Below are positions 1-11,138 of a stretch of 64,000 nucleotides of DNA, in pieces. This DNA comes from Thelonectria olida (lineage: Eukaryota; Ascomycota; Sordariomycetes; Hypocreales; Nectriaceae): the NCBI GenBank assembly GCA_020736575.1, contig JAGPYM010000050.1:62001-126000 (forward strand), read 5' to 3'. Positions within the stretch are counted from its first letter, which is position 1; each line of letters opens with the position of its first letter. Under the pieces are notes generated by a model. That model had not been told where the DNA came from, did no database searches, and saw only the letters and a list, made by a program, of their open reading frames with translations. The position numbers and the translations under genes are program-made.

Positions 1-1142
1 GACTCGTTATGGTGCTCATCGTTAGGAGTCCTGTGTCACGCATGTTGGCATTCTCAGGCCAAGTTGGTGGTCGTGCAGCAACACTCTACCAATACTGAGC
101 ATCCCCTCGCTCGGAATGATATGTTCTTCCATGGATAGTCCTATATCGAAGAATGCTGGACGTGATTGATGCAGTTGAACTGACTGCGTCCTCACCAAGA
201 GTAGAGTCATTGTCCTCACCAGGAGGAGCGTCCTAAGGCCGATGTTAGTGATCTCGCTTTCTCCTTTAATTCAGTCCTCAGTCTCAAAACAGACCTCCGC
301 CAGTTGGGCCCAATGATCGGCTGAGTGCAAGTTGACGGCGTCGTTGCTAGTTTGGGGGCGAGGGGAACGAGAAGGCGACTTTTGGGGCTCACCGAGCGGG
401 GTTTTCGGCGAAGTAGGCGCTGAATCCATTGTCAACAGTCGTTGACTCTCTCCTTAACATGAGGGTACGTACACGACATCCTCAGGCTCAAGTCGTGGGT
501 CTTGCGGGTGCAGTTGCTCACTCCAAGTCCAGTTCCCAGTTGAAAGGAAAAGAAAGCAAAGCCACGTTCACCGATGAAACGAGTAGAAAAGGCTCATTCG
601 ACAGCTAACTACTCAAATCCGAGTGGGGTGGTGAAGTCGAATTCGCCATCCCTGCCCTCGAACCCTTGCAAAATCTATGCAGGTCGATGTGACGACCCAA
701 CTTCACCCTAGGTCACTGCATGCCACGTTACTGGAGCCAATAGCAGGGTAATGTCTAGTACCAACGGCGCCGATCTTCTTCCCATTTCCCTTATTTTGTT
801 CTCAGATACGAACACCTCGGTGCCTATGTTAGAAAGTGGGAGCAACCTCCACAAACGGAGGAACCATTTATAGGAGTAATTCAAGGGACTTCACATTGCA
901 TGCAGGAAAAGGGCCTGTGAAAAGAGGGGGCTTCAGTACTGAGATATTCATTTCGAATCTCAAAATGGACGCATCCAGATTGTTTGCACCATCGTGACGG
1001 AGATGTTTGATCAACCTTCGTTTACCAGATAGACACACGTTCTCATGCCGATCTTTGCGCAAGGAGCCAAACTACAAGACTTGCTAACCGAGCGTGCATG
1101 ACAAACCCAATTCCAAAAAACAAATAAATGCTCAACACTCGC
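1..1142. other. Intergenic, no gene seen
   Basis: Only short open frames with no recognisable motif occur here on either strand. The stretch lies downstream of the minus-strand gene that ends near 1143. It may hold that gene's 3' UTR and the edge of a neighbouring gene outside the window. Confidence 0.5.
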
Positions 1143-3286
1143 CTATGTGGCAGTTTCGTCCGTATCTTCCCATTCATCGTCGTCGGCGTCATAGTCGTCC
1201 TGAGACGACTCTAGAGCTGGCGTAGGCTGATCATCCTTTGTTACGGGGGTCGGCCCACGTATCGGGTTGAAGCAACAGGCCCAATCGACAGTTGGCTGTT
1301 CAACGCCGCTCCCTGGGTCCGAGAAATTCCATTTGGGAACCTCCGACTTTGGCGCCGGTGGACCGACGTTGAAGCTGGTGCTTGTGAAGGCAGAGGAGCT
1401 AAAAGTAAAAGGTTTGGGGCTGGGAGTGGCCATAACTTTTGGTTCACTCTGACTCTTAGGGGATGTAGTCCGAGTGAGAATTGGCAACTCCGCAGAAAGT
1501 GGCTTGGATGTTTTTTCACTTGTCGGTGTTGCGATGACTCGTCGAGGGCGCACTGGGGGTTGGAATTTTGGTACTAAGCCAGGCTTCGATGCTGCCAATT
1601 CAGCCGACGAAACGTCCGGCAGCTTGACGGGTATACGTCTTCCACGCGCATTTTTCACAAGAATTCTTTTCTTGAAAATGTCTCGAGGCTGTCGACTCAT
1701 AGATGGAACAGGTCTGGATACGACAGGCTCGTCATGCCCAGTCTGCATCCCGATTGAGCGTGTTGAAGGACGAGGGGGCGGATCAGGGTTTGTACTCTCG
1801 AGAGATTCTCGCAGAACCTCTTGGAGCTGATCCATCAAAGTACGGTGCTTTTCCTGGAAAATTTCTCGGGAAATAGGGCCCCTTTTGTCACTGCGGTTCC
1901 CAGATCATTGATAACAGTAGGATCACCGACACAAACGGGTGTGGTGCTGGACGCTACCAGCTTAACACCATCTGATAGCATGAGTGGTGGGTTCTTCGAC
2001 TCCACGGGAGCTTGAGAGGCTGGCCCAGGCCCTGTTGGAAATTGAAACTTCCACTGATCAATGCAGCGCGAGATCAAAGGACGTAGCTCACACTCAGCCC
2101 ACATGTGAGCATTCTCAAGGATGGCTTCAAACTTGATGATATCGAAGGCCATCGCCATGTTGCCTTTCCAGATGCAGTCCATCTTCTTTACATACGAATT
2201 AGCAGATGGAAGATTGGCTTGAAAGGGCGTCTTACATATCCGGTCGAGCCTTTGCAAGAGTACGTAATCCAGACTCGCACCAACCTTCGTTCCGTCGTAA
2301 CAGTCACGACAGGCGGAATATGTTGGCCCTCGCTTTCCGTCTGCGCGTAAGTTGCGAGGTTCTGAAACAGCATGACAGCAGCGGCTCCCGCGTTTGCTCC
2401 CCTCTTCCAGCATGAAAGCTCGTCATCGCTGACACGCATGTGCTCTACAACAAGCCAAGGGAAGCAAATGCATCTCGACACACCAAATCCTTTTCCTTTT
2501 CTTCGGATAAGACCACTGGCATCAGGATCCAGTCCATGCTGGGCTAGGCGCTCGAGAGTGGTGCGTGAGAAGTTCCCATCTATGTTATTTACCTCATGTC
2601 TCGATGGGGCAAGTATCTCCTCAGTGGGAGCAGAGTTCAAAATGGTGTAGGACGCTGTCCAGTCGGGGCATGGCGCAGACAATCCTATTCGGTCATCTGT
2701 TCGAAATCCATGGCTCGGTTCGAACAGTCCCCAACTCCGTAATTTTCCGCTATAGGAGTATGTTAGAATATCCTTGCTGGTAAAGCTGCATCACTCACTG
2801 TTGAAAATAGTCAGAGCCGGGCTTGATAGGAGGTCGTGTTCTGGGTTTTATTAGAGGATCGTATTGGAAGCGACTGAGTACAAAGTTCAGAACTCACTTG
2901 TGAGAACCGCTCCCTCTACTCGCCAGTTTATTCTTTGCAGAAAATGGGGAAAGAAACTCGCGGTGGTAAAATTCTGCCCAGTCGGTTTCCCTGTGCGGGC
3001 CTAAACAGAGCCGTCTTGCGCATTCTTTCAGGCTGTCGCAGTGGGCTAGGGAGCTCGTGATCCGTGTGCGCTCATCCTCGGGGACGGCTCTCAGCATTGA
3101 AAAGAATGACACATACTGGAGCTCTTTTTCTGTGGATAGCTGGAACTCGTGCGGAATTGTACGATCGAAATTCAGAAGCGTGTTGCGGAGCCTGAGTACG
3201 TGAAGAGGGGGAAGAGGGCTGGCCTCTATCAGAGCCGGTTCTGCTCGCAGAAAAATACTGTTCTCGGCGAGAACATGCTGCTCCAT
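1143..3286 (-). CDS. Multi-exon hypothetical protein with acidic C-terminus
   Basis: Spliced model, minus strand: 2898-3286, 2799-2840, 2236-2749, then 2185 downwards. The first three introns have good GTGAGT or GTAAGA donors and keep frame. The start ATG at 3286 opens a frame reading MEQHVLAENSIFL. The central part contains CFPWLVVEHMR followed by a stretch ending PPVVTVTTERR and VRVWITY. This looks like an uncharacterised fungal family, possibly with a PD-(D/E)XK-nuclease-like fold (inference; the E-x-K position reads E-x-M/R). The last part (1143 to about 1895) is rich in Pro, Ser and Thr and ends in an Asp/Glu-rich tail. It is in a different frame from the middle part, and I found no strong intron joining them between about 1840 and 2000. 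Either a weak-consensus intron or a frameshift lies there. The function is unknown. Confidence 0.5.
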
Positions 3287-4771
3287 CTTGGGTGAATGTG
3301 AGGATGTCAAGCGATACCCAGGCGCCAAAGCCGATTGAACCAGCTGTCGGGGGGAGGGCGCGTTTTATCTGGAACAGAATCGCAAGGTCTTGAGCTAGAC
3401 GCCGCGAGGCACACCATGGCAGTTTCAGCTTTGGCGAGCGGCTGTTGCTTGCAAGGGATTGGCTGAACAAAGAGCAACCGGCCCAACTTGCCAGCCTTCC
3501 CTCCGACCAACATTGGGGGCCGCTCTTCGTATCCCCTCCAGACCAGCACGTTTGTGGGTAGGTTGTCTCGAATGACCTTCACGATCTTGGCGCCTTGTCT
3601 CACAGGACGATGGACTGCCAAAATGAAGCCTCGTGCAAGAGTTTCATTCAATCGCATAGTAGTATCCCAGAAATGGGCTATCTACGACACCGAAGCCCTT
3701 ATCAATAGCATTAAAAGCAGTTGGTGGTACTTCGCTGGCCCGCGCCAGCATCAGTCCTTTGTCAAAACTGGTCGCGTTCTAGATGCGCTGAGCAAATGGT
3801 GGCATCCTCCCTCGACGTACCTCTCCCCGTGTCCATGTGTGCCCTGAATTTATCAAGGACGGGAGCAACATACATATAGCCCTCTTTCGCCATGCTTGCC
3901 GAGAGCCATCCAGCGAACTTTTTATTGGCTCACGTGCTCCGGCTTAGGACCTTGGGAGAAGACAGGTCCACAAGTCGCCGTCCCATGTCGGCGGCTCTGC
4001 GAGAAAGTGGAAGCCAAGCGTCGATCCGTAGGTGAAGTTGATACTGACAGTCTGACACCATCCCAGTGGTTCGCAAAGGTGACCCCATAGCTTACTTAAA
4101 CGCAAAGCTTTCTCCCTCCTTATATGACGACTTTATCCTTCATTTCAGTCAGACTGGCTGTGTAGGGCAAGCCGGGAGCATCTCCTGCACTGGCCACAAT
4201 CGAGTTGATACTAAGACCCTCCCAGGTGGCCTGTCACCAGCCCACCACCAGATTCCCCAAGCTGAGCATGAAGCGACTCAGAGTTCAATGCTAACCACAC
4301 AAGGAGCAAATCATTTCTTTTGCGGGGAAGGGGACAAAGAGCCGCCGTTGAAGCCGATTCATTACCCCAGGCGGGATAATGGCCCCGAACCGTAGTTCCA
4401 CCCATCTCCACTCCGGGACTCGTTCCGGGCGTGTCGATTGGGGAGGATTGGGTCGTAGCATGTTCATTTAATGCCAGGGGAGTTTGCAAGAAGAAGCTTT
4501 TTCATGGTTCTCGGGAAAATCATGGATCAAAAGGGCACTATTCCCCCCCTCGGAGGATATTAGCATCAGAGAAGGGCCGATGCTGTCATTCAAGGACCAT
4601 CGGACTATCCGTTCGATTCGAGAGGCGGATATCTTGATTCCTATTCGTCGAGATGACATCGGCGCAACAACACATAGTCAAGAGGCAACTATTGGAGTTC
4701 TTATAGTTGAGCGACATTCCCTTACACCTGACAGTGCCATTGACTCAGTGCCAAAGACTATTACATGCAAT
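3287..4771. other. Intergenic between divergent genes
   Basis: This holds the presumed promoters of the minus-strand gene starting at 3286 and the tannase gene starting at 4772. A 116-residue open frame at 3307-3657 (minus) has no recognisable motif. An upstream extension of the tannase frame to 4484 precedes the signal peptide and is not needed. Confidence 0.4.
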
Positions 4772-6484
4772 ATGCAGCCGATAACTGTATTGTTCGCTCT
4801 TTTGTTTACCTCCACTGTCGAGGCGGCAACGTTGCAAAGTATTTGCAGCGTGCAGTATGCCCAGAAACATCTTCCCGCCGATGGTTTCTATCCCGGCGTT
4901 ACTATCGACGAATCATCCGTCTCGGTGTCGCTCGTTCAGAACGCCTCTTACACGTCTGAGTGGTATCCCGGCAAGACCATAGACTACTGCAACGTCACTT
5001 TTGCCTACTCCCACGATGGTGCAGATGATCTTGTTCATGTCTCCTACTGGCTGCCTTCGCCAGGCTCATTCAAGAGTCGTTACGTCTCAACTGGCGGCGG
5101 TGGTCTCGCTATCAATTCAGGCAGTCAATACGCCCCATCTGGCATCATCGTCGGTGCAGTTTCCGGCCAGACAGACGGTGGCTTTGGCTCTTTCGATACG
5201 CAGTGGGACGCCGTGTTCCTCCTGGCGAACGGCACCATCAACTGGCCATCCGTCTACATGTTTGGGTACCAGGCCCACCATGAGCTTGCGACGCTCGGGA
5301 AGCAGTTTACAAAGAACTTGTACAACGTGTCGAAAATCTACTCTTATTACCAAGGCTGTTCCGAAGGCGGCCGAGAAGGCTGGAGCCAGGTGCAACGCTT
5401 CGCTGATCAATTCGACGGCGCAGCCATTGGCGCTCCTGCGTTTCGGTATGGTCAGCAGCAGGTGAATCATTTATTCGGCAATGTAATTGAGAAGACATTG
5501 GACTACTACCCTCCCACCTGCGAGCTGGAGAAGATCCTGAATCTCACCATCGCCGCTTGCGACCCGCTTGACGGGCGTACGGACGGTGTTGTGTCTCGCT
5601 CAGATCTCTGCAAGCTCAACTTTGACCTCAAGAGCACCATTGGGAAGTCTTATTCTTGCGCCGCTGTGGTCGCTTCGACCAACCCTGCGGGCATGCCGAC
5701 CAGCGCATCCCCAGCCCAGAAGGGCACCATCAGCGCCCACGGCGTTGAGGTTGTCACCAAATTCCTCGCTGGTCTCCACGATTCCAAAGGCCGCCGTGTC
5801 TATCTAAACTACCAGCCTGGCGCTGCCTTCTCCGATGCCGACACTGCGTACGACGAGAAGAGTGGAAAATGGGGCCTCAGCATTAGTGGCCTTGGAGGCG
5901 AGTGGGTTGCCAGATATCTGCTCCTCCAGGATGCAAGCACTCTCCCTAACCTGGATGGTGTTACGTACGACACTCTCAAGAAGTGGATGGTTTTGGGAAT
6001 GACCAGATACACGGACTCCTTGCAGACGACTTGGCCTGATCTAAGCGACTTCAAGTCGGCGGGCGGAAAAGTGATTCACGTTCATGGAGAGTCGGACGAT
6101 TCAATCCCAGCTGGCTCATCGGTCCACTACTACGAGTCTGTCCGCAGCGTCATGTACCCCAAGCTGAGCTACAACAGCAGCGTGGCTGAGGTTGACGATT
6201 TCTACCGCCTGTATCTCGTCCCCGGAGGTGCGCATTGCGGAACGAACACGCACCAACCGGGTGGTCCATGGCCGCAGACGACTCTGCAGACAGTCATTGA
6301 CTGGGTCGAGAATGGAGTTGCCCCAGACACCCTGAAGGGTACAGGGAACATTGACACGATTTGCCGATGGCCTCTCAGACCTAAGTGGTCTAATAATGGC
6401 AAATCTTTCGATTGTGTGTACGATCAGAAGTCCATTGACACGTGGATGTATGACTTTGATGCGTACAACGTCCCAATCTACTAG
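4772..6484 (+). CDS. Secreted tannase/feruloyl esterase family protein
   Basis: This is an intronless gene of 570 residues. Family members hydrolyse ester bonds of gallic or hydroxycinnamic acids in plant polyphenols or cell-wall material, outside the cell. The frame is open upstream to 4484, but the ATG at 4772 begins a typical signal peptide (MQPITVLFALLFTSTVEA), so I chose it. The nucleophile motif C-S-E-G-G is at residues 196-200 (Ser197). The acid is probably Asp442 in GESDDSIP and the base His488 in GGAHC. Cys196 and Cys489 flank the catalytic Ser and His, which is the disulfide-linked CS-D-HC arrangement of the tannase family. A Cys- and Asp-rich segment near 263-280 (CDPLDGRTDGV) resembles the family's calcium-binding loop. 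Several N-x-S/T sites fit secretion. Whether it is a tannase or a feruloyl esterase cannot be settled from the sequence. Confidence 0.93.
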   Translation: MQPITVLFALLFTSTVEAATLQSICSVQYAQKHLPADGFYPGVTIDESSVSVSLVQNASYTSEWYPGKTIDYCNVTFAYSHDGADDLVHVSYWLPSPGSFKSRYVSTGGGGLAINSGSQYAPSGIIVGAVSGQTDGGFGSFDTQWDAVFLLANGTINWPSVYMFGYQAHHELATLGKQFTKNLYNVSKIYSYYQGCSEGGREGWSQVQRFADQFDGAAIGAPAFRYGQQQVNHLFGNVIEKTLDYYPPTCELEKILNLTIAACDPLDGRTDGVVSRSDLCKLNFDLKSTIGKSYSCAAVVASTNPAGMPTSASPAQKGTISAHGVEVVTKFLAGLHDSKGRRVYLNYQPGAAFSDADTAYDEKSGKWGLSISGLGGEWVARYLLLQDASTLPNLDGVTYDTLKKWMVLGMTRYTDSLQTTWPDLSDFKSAGGKVIHVHGESDDSIPAGSSVHYYESVRSVMYPKLSYNSSVAEVDDFYRLYLVPGGAHCGTNTHQPGGPWPQTTLQTVIDWVENGVAPDTLKGTGNIDTICRWPLRPKWSNNGKSFDCVYDQKSIDTWMYDFDAYNVPIY

Positions 6485-7116
6485 ATATCAGCTCATGAAT
6501 GGAGGGAGTTAATTAGTCAAAGTGTTGAGAATTGAACCTTCATTTCAGTCATATCAGAAATTACAACCGGGATGTTTCGGCTTCCTTAAGCTGCCTGCAA
6601 CCTTTCTCTTGCACATCTATCATCCGCCCATGACCGAGACAAAGCGCCACCAATACGCCAGAATCCGGCGTGGCGTTCACGCTGCATGGTTCCCCGCGTG
6701 CCATCTACAATACGACGGGCCATGTAATCTTAACGCCCCAAACTAGGCACTAAATATCGAGAGCCCTAGCTTCTCTGCCAAGTGAGCTAAAACCCGAAGC
6801 CAAGGCTCTCGGCGGGTTCTTCACTCTGTTCACCTACGTTGAGGCTGCTTCTGTTGGTGCGACCTGACGCTGCCAAGGACGCCTCTCAGTCTTCGGTCGT
6901 GAGAAAGGCCGTCTGACTGCATTTGGGGTTTCACAGGTCACATCAACTGGCACACGTGTACAGCGTGCTACGGTAAGACGCGGAGAAGAATGAAGATGGG
7001 CTGCGGGAATGGTTATAAGAAGCTTGTGTCGGGTCGTCGCTCGGCTCTTCGGTCGAGAACACAATAACCGTCTGCTCTGTGGCGCACTCTTTCGATACGT
7101 CAGACAAGATATCGCG

Positions 7117-7860
7117 ATGCCCCTACCCGACGAGGCCAACACCATCACTGGCGGATGCTCGTGCGGTGCCATCCGCTACCGTATCGCCATTCCACCACTC
7201 GAGTCTCGTCACTTCAGCCCCATGGCGCCGCCTTCTGAAAATAGTCGCCTTCCACAAGTCATGACCTGCCATTGCAACGACTGTCGCCGCGCCACGTCCA
7301 CTTTTCTCGCAATTGCTGTCATCGACCTCTCAGCCCCAATGCTTACCGTCTCTGCCATGTCCCCAACTTCTGAATCTACCATCGCCTCCGGTCGGATGCT
7401 GGATGTCATGGCAGAAGGCTACGACGTGCAAAAGGCTGATTCGGAGCGCCCTCCGTATCTGCCAGCCATGGACGTCCTTCGCGCAACGGATGAGAGCAAG
7501 TCCTGGGTACGGTTCTTCCACAGCGCCACCTGCGGCCCAGAATTCTCTCGCAGCTTCTGTGGCCGATGCGGAACCCATCTTTGCTACCATCTCAAGCTCC
7601 AGCCTGAGTGGTGCCATAATGGGAAGCTACCAGAAGATTGGCAAGATTCATTCCACATCTATTTGGGGTCTATAGATCGTGAATTCCTCGATGAGGACTG
7701 GTTGGTCCCTAGTATTGAGCTCAACTTCAAGTACGGTACGCATTTCACCAAAACGACTTCTGCCACTGCGGTGGGATTGAGACATGTCCCTAAGGTGATG
7801 GGGCTTTCGGAGGAGGAGGGGATCGTTGAGGAGGAGGAATTGACACGATTCAGGGCCTAA
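7117..7860 (+). CDS. GFA/Mss4-like domain zinc protein
   Basis: A single exon of 247 residues from the ATG at 7117, which directly precedes the conserved GGCSCGAIRY segment; the frame is open further up to 7009. Likely zinc ligands are Cys14 and Cys16 (GGCSCG), Cys51, Cys53 and Cys56 (CHCNDC), and a later CGRCG pair. This is the pattern of the glutathione-dependent formaldehyde-activating (GFA/CENP-V) fold. The protein is longer than the usual 130-190 residues because of an insert between CHCNDC and CGRC. Many fungal members have no known substrate, so a role in formaldehyde metabolism should not be assumed. It has no obvious operon-like partner. Confidence 0.82.
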   Translation: MPLPDEANTITGGCSCGAIRYRIAIPPLESRHFSPMAPPSENSRLPQVMTCHCNDCRRATSTFLAIAVIDLSAPMLTVSAMSPTSESTIASGRMLDVMAEGYDVQKADSERPPYLPAMDVLRATDESKSWVRFFHSATCGPEFSRSFCGRCGTHLCYHLKLQPEWCHNGKLPEDWQDSFHIYLGSIDREFLDEDWLVPSIELNFKYGTHFTKTTSATAVGLRHVPKVMGLSEEEGIVEEEELTRFRA

Positions 7861-8023
7861 ATTTAGGACTCTACTGTCTCAGTGGTAAGGTTGCCCGAAG
7901 ATAAGTCATGTGAACTCCGTGTTTGTTATGTCAGTCAAGTACCTAGTCAAACGTTTCAGCTGATGCCTCCTGTTCTTATGGCAGTCTTCAATGCCCTTGG
8001 TACCCAAGCCAAACCAACCTCGC

Positions 8024-8905
8024 CTACCAATGGTGTATAGGATCAATTGTTTCGTTCAAGAACCTCTCTGAGCGCTCATTTTTTGTTGAGTTCTCAATCT
8101 GCAACATTCGCTTAATTAAGATTGCAACAATGTGCGCCGTGATTTTGCTACTCTCTTCTAAGGTCAGAGGAGCCTCTTTCAAGCCAAAGGCACGAGCACC
8201 TGCATTTCTCATGTCTGTCTGTACCATGCTCTTACGGTGTTAATATTCCAATGGGCCACATTGAGCGAACCTTCTCACCCAGGATGAATGCACACGTGAT
8301 CAACCAGTTATTCTCCATTCCCATCTTGACGACCAAGCAGTTCACAAGAGCCTTAAAGCTGACATAGCTAACATTCCGATAGGGTATTTAGGCATGTTGT
8401 TCAGGCTTCCGCCCGCAGCGCTAATAAAGGCAAATGTAGCAGGCAAGGACGCTTTTCGGAGCAGAGGGAGAGTTGCCTTGTGCAAAAGCATGACCGATAT
8501 GGCGTTGATCATCAGCACTTCTTCATATTCCTCGAGGGATATGTCTTCAATTGTGTTTAGTTCGCAATTCCAGCACTTGATATCACGACATCAATGTCGT
8601 TGATACTACTGTCTTGTATTTATCTCCTTGATGGCTTCAAATGGATCCGTTTTGGAGGAAGAGTTAATCTTGGTAATGACGACTTTGCTCTTCTCGTATT
8701 TTGAGACTTTCAAAAGACCCTGAGCAGCTCCGAAATTTCTCACGGCAGCGATGACGGTAGTGTTTGGCTTAGCGACGTAGTGTTCGAACAAGCCTCGACC
8801 GATCCCTGATGTATCTCTCAGTTCACACGCACTCAAGCAACAAGATCCATTAGGTTCGTACTCACCACGATTCGGTCCCGTGATTAGATATGTCTTTCCT
8901 GGCAT
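8024..8905 (-). pseudogene. Decayed short-chain dehydrogenase (norsolorinic acid ketoreductase-like)
   Basis: The minus strand from ATG 8905 reads MPGKTYLITGPNRG, then a plausible intron (GTGAGT...CAG), then IGRGLFEHYVAKPNTT. This is the Rossmann start of SDRs resembling fungal norsolorinic acid ketoreductases. Downstream the homology jumps frame near 8606. The Asn-Ala-Gly region (DVVISSAGIAN) then runs into a TAA at 8557-8559 and resumes in another frame (EDISLEEYEEVLMINA). It shifts again near 8352-8360, just at the Ser/Tyr/Lys active-site region, and a C-terminal piece (VQTDMRNAGARAFG) ends at 8024. At least three frame disruptions make a functional product very unlikely. Confidence 0.8.
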
Positions 8906-9405
8906 AACCAACAGAACTTGTGCTTGATCATAGTGATTCACTAGGCTTGGGTAAGGAGGTATTGTGACACGCTGGGCGGAACGATCGAGTTCAGGTCGGG
9001 TCCAGGATCAGTAAGGTCAATCAAACCAAAATAAGAAACCCAAAGGTCTCTTTAAGTCTACTTGGTATGAATTATCTGATTTGCGAGAGCGAAAGAGATA
9101 AAGTTATTGCAGCACTCGAATGGGAACGTTTTGTTGAATCGCTCAGTGTCAAAGCCAAGTTACGGACGAGACACGGGCTTCTGCGGACGAAGCATATGGA
9201 CTGGTAGGAATTGCGCTGATCTTAGACCGCCGAACATTGGCATTATCGAGCGAGGCCAAGAACTTTAATGAATTTGTAAGAATATGATGTAATTCTGAAT
9301 GTCACATCAAGATTACATGCGGCATCGGGTACAATCGAGCTTCTGTCAGAACACCATCACGTCTGCATGTTTTTTTCCCTCACTCAAGTGATATCTGCTT
9401 TTCCT
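8906..9405. other. Intergenic, nothing recognised
   Basis: About 500 bp between the SDR pseudogene and the 3' end of the zinc-cluster gene. I see no convincing coding or repeat signal. Confidence 0.5.
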
Positions 9406-11138
9406 CTATTCTAACAGCATAATCTCCGGTGAGATTGGGCTTTCCGATATGTTTAGTGATGAAAGCATTTTCGCCAACGACGGGAATCCGAACGGTACAT
9501 CATCGTGACTCAGGAGACCTTTTTTCTGTGCTGCCATCATGTCTGCAAAGAGAGCGGCCACTTCCTGACTATCCCAGATTCCCTCTCTCCGGTTCATGGA
9601 GCGGAGCATTTTCAGACCCTGAGCTTGAATGTCGACGTGAGGGCAGCATGAGCATACAAAGCTCAGAGCCGGAATCATGTCCGCATTGAGCGTGAAGACT
9701 GGCTGTTTTAGACTGGCAGGGCTTAGCTCAAGAAGCCGTTGCACTCTGTTCAATATCTTCTCCCAGTCTTCGCGCGTTGTATCGTCTCTGTTCCAATCCA
9801 ACTTCATCCAAGCTGCCCAGACTGACTGATGCACTGAAAGTGTGTTGAGCCGGTATTGTTCCGTTGGGACATCTTCGTCTCATCGATGATTCCCTTGAAC
9901 TCGTCGTAGCGATCGATCCAATCATTGATTGAAGAATCTACAACGTCCCACATCATCTTCTCGTAGGGGTCCAGTTCAGGCGGAGGGCTGCCGTTTTGAC
10001 AACAGTCTTCGGGAGGAGGGTTGCGTTCAAAGAGATGATATCGAATAGACGTGTCAATTAGTTCCGTCGAACGCAACGAGTCCAGTGCTGCAGAGTATGA
10101 ATGAATGGGCGCTGCTGGGTACTGGACCGAAAGCGTACTGACATCCTGACAAGTGAGGTCTGGGACGATGTCATCCCCCAAGTATGTAGTTACATCTTGA
10201 CAGAAACCGTAGAGCATGTCGGATATCTCGTCGACGAACTTGGGCACACATGACAGGCTCTTGTACGGTAGACTCTTTGAACTTGGCGCTAGACTTAATG
10301 GCGTCTGGCGAAGCGACTTGAGGAGGGCAGCCCCCGCCCGAACGTGCCGAAGAGCCTCTGTATATCGGCCCTGTAAATTCTCAATACAGACAAAAATGAT
10401 GCAGCATGTGAGGACCACTTCAATATTCGAACTTGAAGCAGTGAGCATGTATGTCTGCATTTGTCGTATAGCTTCGTTGTATTGGCGAATGACCGTCTTG
10501 TCAAGCTTGTCTCTCAAAGCTTGACGCTTGCCATGCTGTGTCTTGAAGTGTCGGTGGACTCCCCCCAGGGCACACAGCGCATACTTGACGGGTTCCACGG
10601 CATGACCGAGAGGAAGAGCGTGAATCTGCCAAAAGTCGCTGCAATCGGACGCCATCATGAGATCATGAATGGTAGAGGTGCGGAAGTGGTGGAGCAGGTC
10701 GTTCTGGACTGGCAGAACCGAGACCTCGGCCCCAAGGTCATGTAGGTCATGTCTCAATACCAATTGTCCGGCTTCACATTCCTCCCATACGGTTTCAATC
10801 GTGTCGCACTTGGGAGCCCGAAGTGGCTTTACTCGTTTGCCGTTAGGGCGGCGAGGGAGGATCTTATAGCCGTCGCATATGGCCTGATCCTTTTCACACC
10901 TCTGGCAAGTTGGTTTGCGTTCATCGCATTTGAGGTGGCGGGTTCTTTCTTGTCAGTAACTAATTACACGCAGAGAACGAAGAGGCTTTCGGCATACTTG
11001 CTGGAGTGAAGTCAATACATGCCCTCGCCTCTGGGCTGGTCCGGTATAGGCCACGTACCATGTAATACACCCAGTTCTTACTCTTGGTGCACTCGCCCTT
11101 TTCCACTTCTTTGCCGTCTCAACCATGGCTGCTTGCAT
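9406..11138 (-). CDS. Zn2Cys6 transcription factor with 3-nt microexon; apparent frameshift
   Basis: Exons on the minus strand: 11059-11138, a 3-nt exon at 10998-11000, and 10944 downwards. Only with the microexon does the zinc cluster become canonical. The joined sequence reads CITCKTRHLKC then DERKPTCQRCEKDQAIC (Cx2Cx6Cx6Cx2Cx6C), the DNA-binding domain of fungal regulators. The rest resembles the C-terminal region of fungal-specific factors (FVCIENLQGRYTEALRHVRAG). The frame reading DEFKGIIDETK ends at 9804. The true C-terminal part, YRLNTLSVHQSVWAAWMKLDWN, is one frame away, with no usable intron between. A 1-nt indel is therefore implied between 9804 and 9879: a natural frameshift, or a sequence error. 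An in-frame ATG also exists at 11231; the one at 11138 is closer to the cluster. The target genes are unknown. Confidence 0.72.
10998..11000 (-). other. Putative 3-nt microexon (CAA)
   Basis: It lies between a 58-nt intron (11001-11058, GTACGT...CAG) and a 53-nt intron (10945-10997, GTATGC...TTACTGAC...AAG). The triplet splits as TG|C AA|A, restoring the fourth residue of CITC and the following Lys. Skipping it as one large intron would create TGA at the cluster. Confidence 0.65.

Noticed and set aside
3307..3657. 116-residue minus frame as a first exon of the first gene
   Set aside because: I found no donor joining it to the exon that starts at 3286, and it has no motif.
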